DNA from: Bifidobacterium parmae
Lineage (GTDB): Bacteria; Actinomycetota; Actinomycetes; Actinomycetales; Bifidobacteriaceae
Direction: 5' to 3'
DNA: 64,000 nt
NCBI RefSeq assembly: GCF_002860365.1
Contig: NZ_NMWT01000009.1
Coordinates: forward strand, 1 to 64,000
The translations under genes were made by a program, and so were the position numbers. A model generated the notes under the pieces. It was not told the DNA's origin. It ran no database searches and saw only the letters and a list, made by a program, of their open reading frames with translations. Shown piece after piece: positions 62,503 through 64,000 of this stretch (position 1 is the stretch's first letter; every line of letters starts with the position of its first letter).

Positions 62503-63303
62503 ATGGGTCAGAAGATCAATCCCTTTGGCTACCGCCTGGGCGTCACTGAAAACCACCGCTCCAAGTGGTTCTCCGATTCCAACAAGGCCGGCGAGCGCTA
62601 CAGCGACTTCGTCCTTGAGGATGACAAGATCCGCAAGGAGATGAACAAGGACCTCGAGCGCGCCGGCGTGAGCAAGATCGTCATCGAGCGCACCCGCGAC
62701 CGCGTCCGCGTCGACATCCACACCGCCCGTCCGGGCATCGTGATCGGCCGTCGCGGCGCCGAGGCCGAGAAGGTCCGCGCCAAGCTCGAGAAGCTGACCG
62801 GCAAGCAGGTCCAGCTCAACATCTTCGAGGTCAAGAACGCCGCGCTGGACGCCCAGCTCGTCGCTCAGGGCATCGCGGAGCAGCTGACCAACCGCGTCAC
62901 CTTCCGCCGCGCGATGCGCAAGGCCCAGCAGGACGCCATGCGCGCCGGTGCCAAGGGTATCCGCATCAAGCTCTCCGGCCGTCTCGGCGGTGCCGAAATG
63001 AGCCGTTCCGAGTTCTACCGCGAGGGTCGCGTCCCGCTGCAGACCCTCCGCGCCCTGATCGACTACGGCTTCTTCGAGGCCAAGACGACCTACGGCCGCA
63101 TCGGCGTCAAGGTCTGGATCTACAAGGGCGACATGACCGAACGTGAGTTCGAAGAGCAGCAGGCCCAGCAGAACAACCGTCCCGGCCGTCGCGGCGATCG
63201 CCGTCCGCGCCGTGGCAACCGCAACGCCGGTGCCGCCCGCAACGCCGAGGCCCCCAAGGCCGAGGCCGCCGCGGCCCCCGCTGCCACGGAAACGAAGGAG
63301 TGA
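62503..63303 (+). CDS. rpsC: 30S ribosomal protein S3
   Basis: 266 residues. [13 protein letters not shown] opens it. [20 protein letters not shown] is the KH-domain GXXG region. After [12 protein letters not shown] it carries an Arg/Gly/Ala-rich tail, as in many high-GC Gram-positives. The start follows GAAGGAAACC. The tail is low-complexity and probably flexible. Confidence 0.98.
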   Translation: MGQKINPFGYRLGVTENHRSKWFSDSNKAGERYSDFVLEDDKIRKEMNKDLERAGVSKIVIERTRDRVRVDIHTARPGIVIGRRGAEAEKVRAKLEKLTGKQVQLNIFEVKNAALDAQLVAQGIAEQLTNRVTFRRAMRKAQQDAMRAGAKGIRIKLSGRLGGAEMSRSEFYREGRVPLQTLRALIDYGFFEAKTTYGRIGVKVWIYKGDMTEREFEEQQAQQNNRPGRRGDRRPRRGNRNAGAARNAEAPKAEAAAAPAATETKE

Positions 63304-63309
63304 GCAAGA

Positions 63310-63729
63310 ATGCTTATCCCAAAGAGGACCAAGTACCGCAAGCAGCACCGTCCCGTCCGCTCCGGCATGTCCAAGGGCGGCAACGAGATCAACTTCGGTG
63401 ACTACGGCATCCAGGCGCTGGCCCCGGCCTACGTGACCAACCGCCAGATCGAGGCCGCGCGTATCGCCATGACCCGCTACATCAAGCGTGGTGGCCGCGT
63501 GTGGATCACGATCTTCCCGGATCGTCCGCTGACCAAGCACGCCCTCGGCGCCCGAATGGGTTCCGGTAAGGGTACGCCGGAGTTCTGGATCGCCAACATC
63601 CACCCCGGTCGCGTGATGTTCGAGATCGGTGGTGTCTCCGAGGACGTCGCCAAGGAAGCCCTGCGTCGTGCCATCGACAAGCTCCCCATGAAGTGCCGTG
63701 TGATTGCTCGTGAAGGCGGTGACATCTGA
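63310..63729 (+). CDS. rplP: 50S ribosomal protein L16
   Basis: 139 residues. [14 protein letters not shown] opens it. [20 protein letters not shown] and [13 protein letters not shown] are conserved. It helps position A-site tRNA and completes late 50S assembly. rpmC begins one base after its stop. Confidence 0.98.
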   Translation: MLIPKRTKYRKQHRPVRSGMSKGGNEINFGDYGIQALAPAYVTNRQIEAARIAMTRYIKRGGRVWITIFPDRPLTKHALGARMGSGKGTPEFWIANIHPGRVMFEIGGVSEDVAKEALRRAIDKLPMKCRVIAREGGDI

Positions 63730-63730
63730 T

Positions 63731-63979
63731 ATGGCAGTCGGAACCGAAGAATACTCCATCAAGAATCTCAACGAGAAGACCAACGCGGAGATCGAGGGCT
63801 TCCTGAAGAAGTCCAAGGAAGAGCTGTTCAACCTGCGCTTCCAGTCCGCCACCGGTCAGCTCGAGAACACGGCCCGTCTCAAGGCCGTCAAGCACGACAT
63901 CGCCCGCATGTACACCGTGCTGCGCGAGCGCGAGCTTGGCATCACCTCCGAGCCGGCCGACGAAGCTAAGGAGCAGTGA
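63731..63979 (+). CDS. rpmC: 50S ribosomal protein L29
   Basis: 82 residues with the L29 helical pair: [34 protein letters not shown] and [20 protein letters not shown]. The start at 63731 is one base after rplP; an upstream in-frame ATG inside rplP is rejected. The acidic C-terminal tail is longer than in E. coli. Confidence 0.96.
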   Translation: MAVGTEEYSIKNLNEKTNAEIEGFLKKSKEELFNLRFQSATGQLENTARLKAVKHDIARMYTVLRERELGITSEPADEAKEQ

Positions 63980-63981
63980 TC

Positions 63982-64000
63982 ATGGCTGAAGAGCAGCAGG
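63982..64000 (+). CDS. rpsQ: 30S ribosomal protein S17, start only (cut by window edge)
   Basis: ATG at 63982 with AAGGAG upstream, encoding MAEEQQ before the window ends. Identity is inferred from the conserved order rplP-rpmC-rpsQ; too little sequence is present for confirmation. Confidence 0.8.

Noticed and set aside
63704-63730. Upstream start of rpmC within rplP
   Set aside because: It would add residues absent from L29 and overlap the rplP end; ATG 63731 has the conserved start.

Overview
The window is high-GC (by eye in the mid-60s percent), densely coding and typical of Bifidobacterium or a close actinobacterial relative. This assignment is inferred from gene content: an S10 ribosomal cluster with an Ala-rich S3 tail, a nagB-nagA pair, an IclR regulator divergent from leuCD, a plsC-gpsA-ddl run, and a surface protein built from CAP, InlB-type and Big_4-type domains. 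The sequence is chromosomal. No complete phage, plasmid or insertion sequence is present; only a probable IS relic lies near 14.3 kb.

Layout. 1-11 kb: a tautomerase, GtrA and MFS membrane proteins, a histidine phosphatase, an Ala-rich unknown protein, nagB-nagA with a promoter/operator, a DUF805 protein and a toxin-antitoxin-like pair. 11-14 kb: gltX, two identical tRNA-Glu(CTC) genes and tRNA-Gln(CTG). 14-24 kb: a metallophosphoesterase, the ltbR-like regulator facing leuC-leuD, and a 1081-residue surface protein. 24-37 kb: a two-gene PH-domain operon, a CPBP protease, a dihydroorotate dehydrogenase-family enzyme, NADH oxidase with a Rex/CRP-like site, murA, and plsC-gpsA-ddl. 37-42 kb: a four-gene ABC importer. 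42-50 kb: a DUF234-type ATPase preceded by two striking palindromes, a second CPBP protease, MscS, aspartate ammonia-lyase, TetR and a DUF2974 hydrolase. 50-50.5 kb: tRNA-Gly, Val, Ala and Val. 50.5-59 kb: a lipase-like hydrolase, a glycosyltransferase, an amino-acid permease, acetolactate decarboxylase, a DHA2 transporter and a YwiC-like protein. 59 kb to the end: rpsJ-rplC-rplD-rplW-rplB-rpsS-rplV-rpsC-rplP-rpmC-rpsQ, with rpsQ cut by the window edge.

How the parts connect. NagB and NagA convert N-acetylglucosamine-6-phosphate to fructose-6-phosphate. LeuCD is the isopropylmalate isomerase of leucine synthesis, probably under its divergent IclR neighbour. GltX sits beside the tRNAs it probably charges. 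MurA and Ddl feed peptidoglycan synthesis, and PlsC and GpsA feed phospholipid synthesis.

The most unusual content is intergenic. There is a BIME-like family of GC-rich double-hairpin elements, often in inverted pairs and twice inside operons. There are two arrays of hairpins with an exact 61-bp period and a third, unrelated array with a 62-bp period. Tandem repeats of 17, 27, 40 and 51 bp also occur. Several near-perfect palindromes look like operators, and they lie at nagB, the toxin-antitoxin pair, ltbR, nox, the ATPase and tetR.
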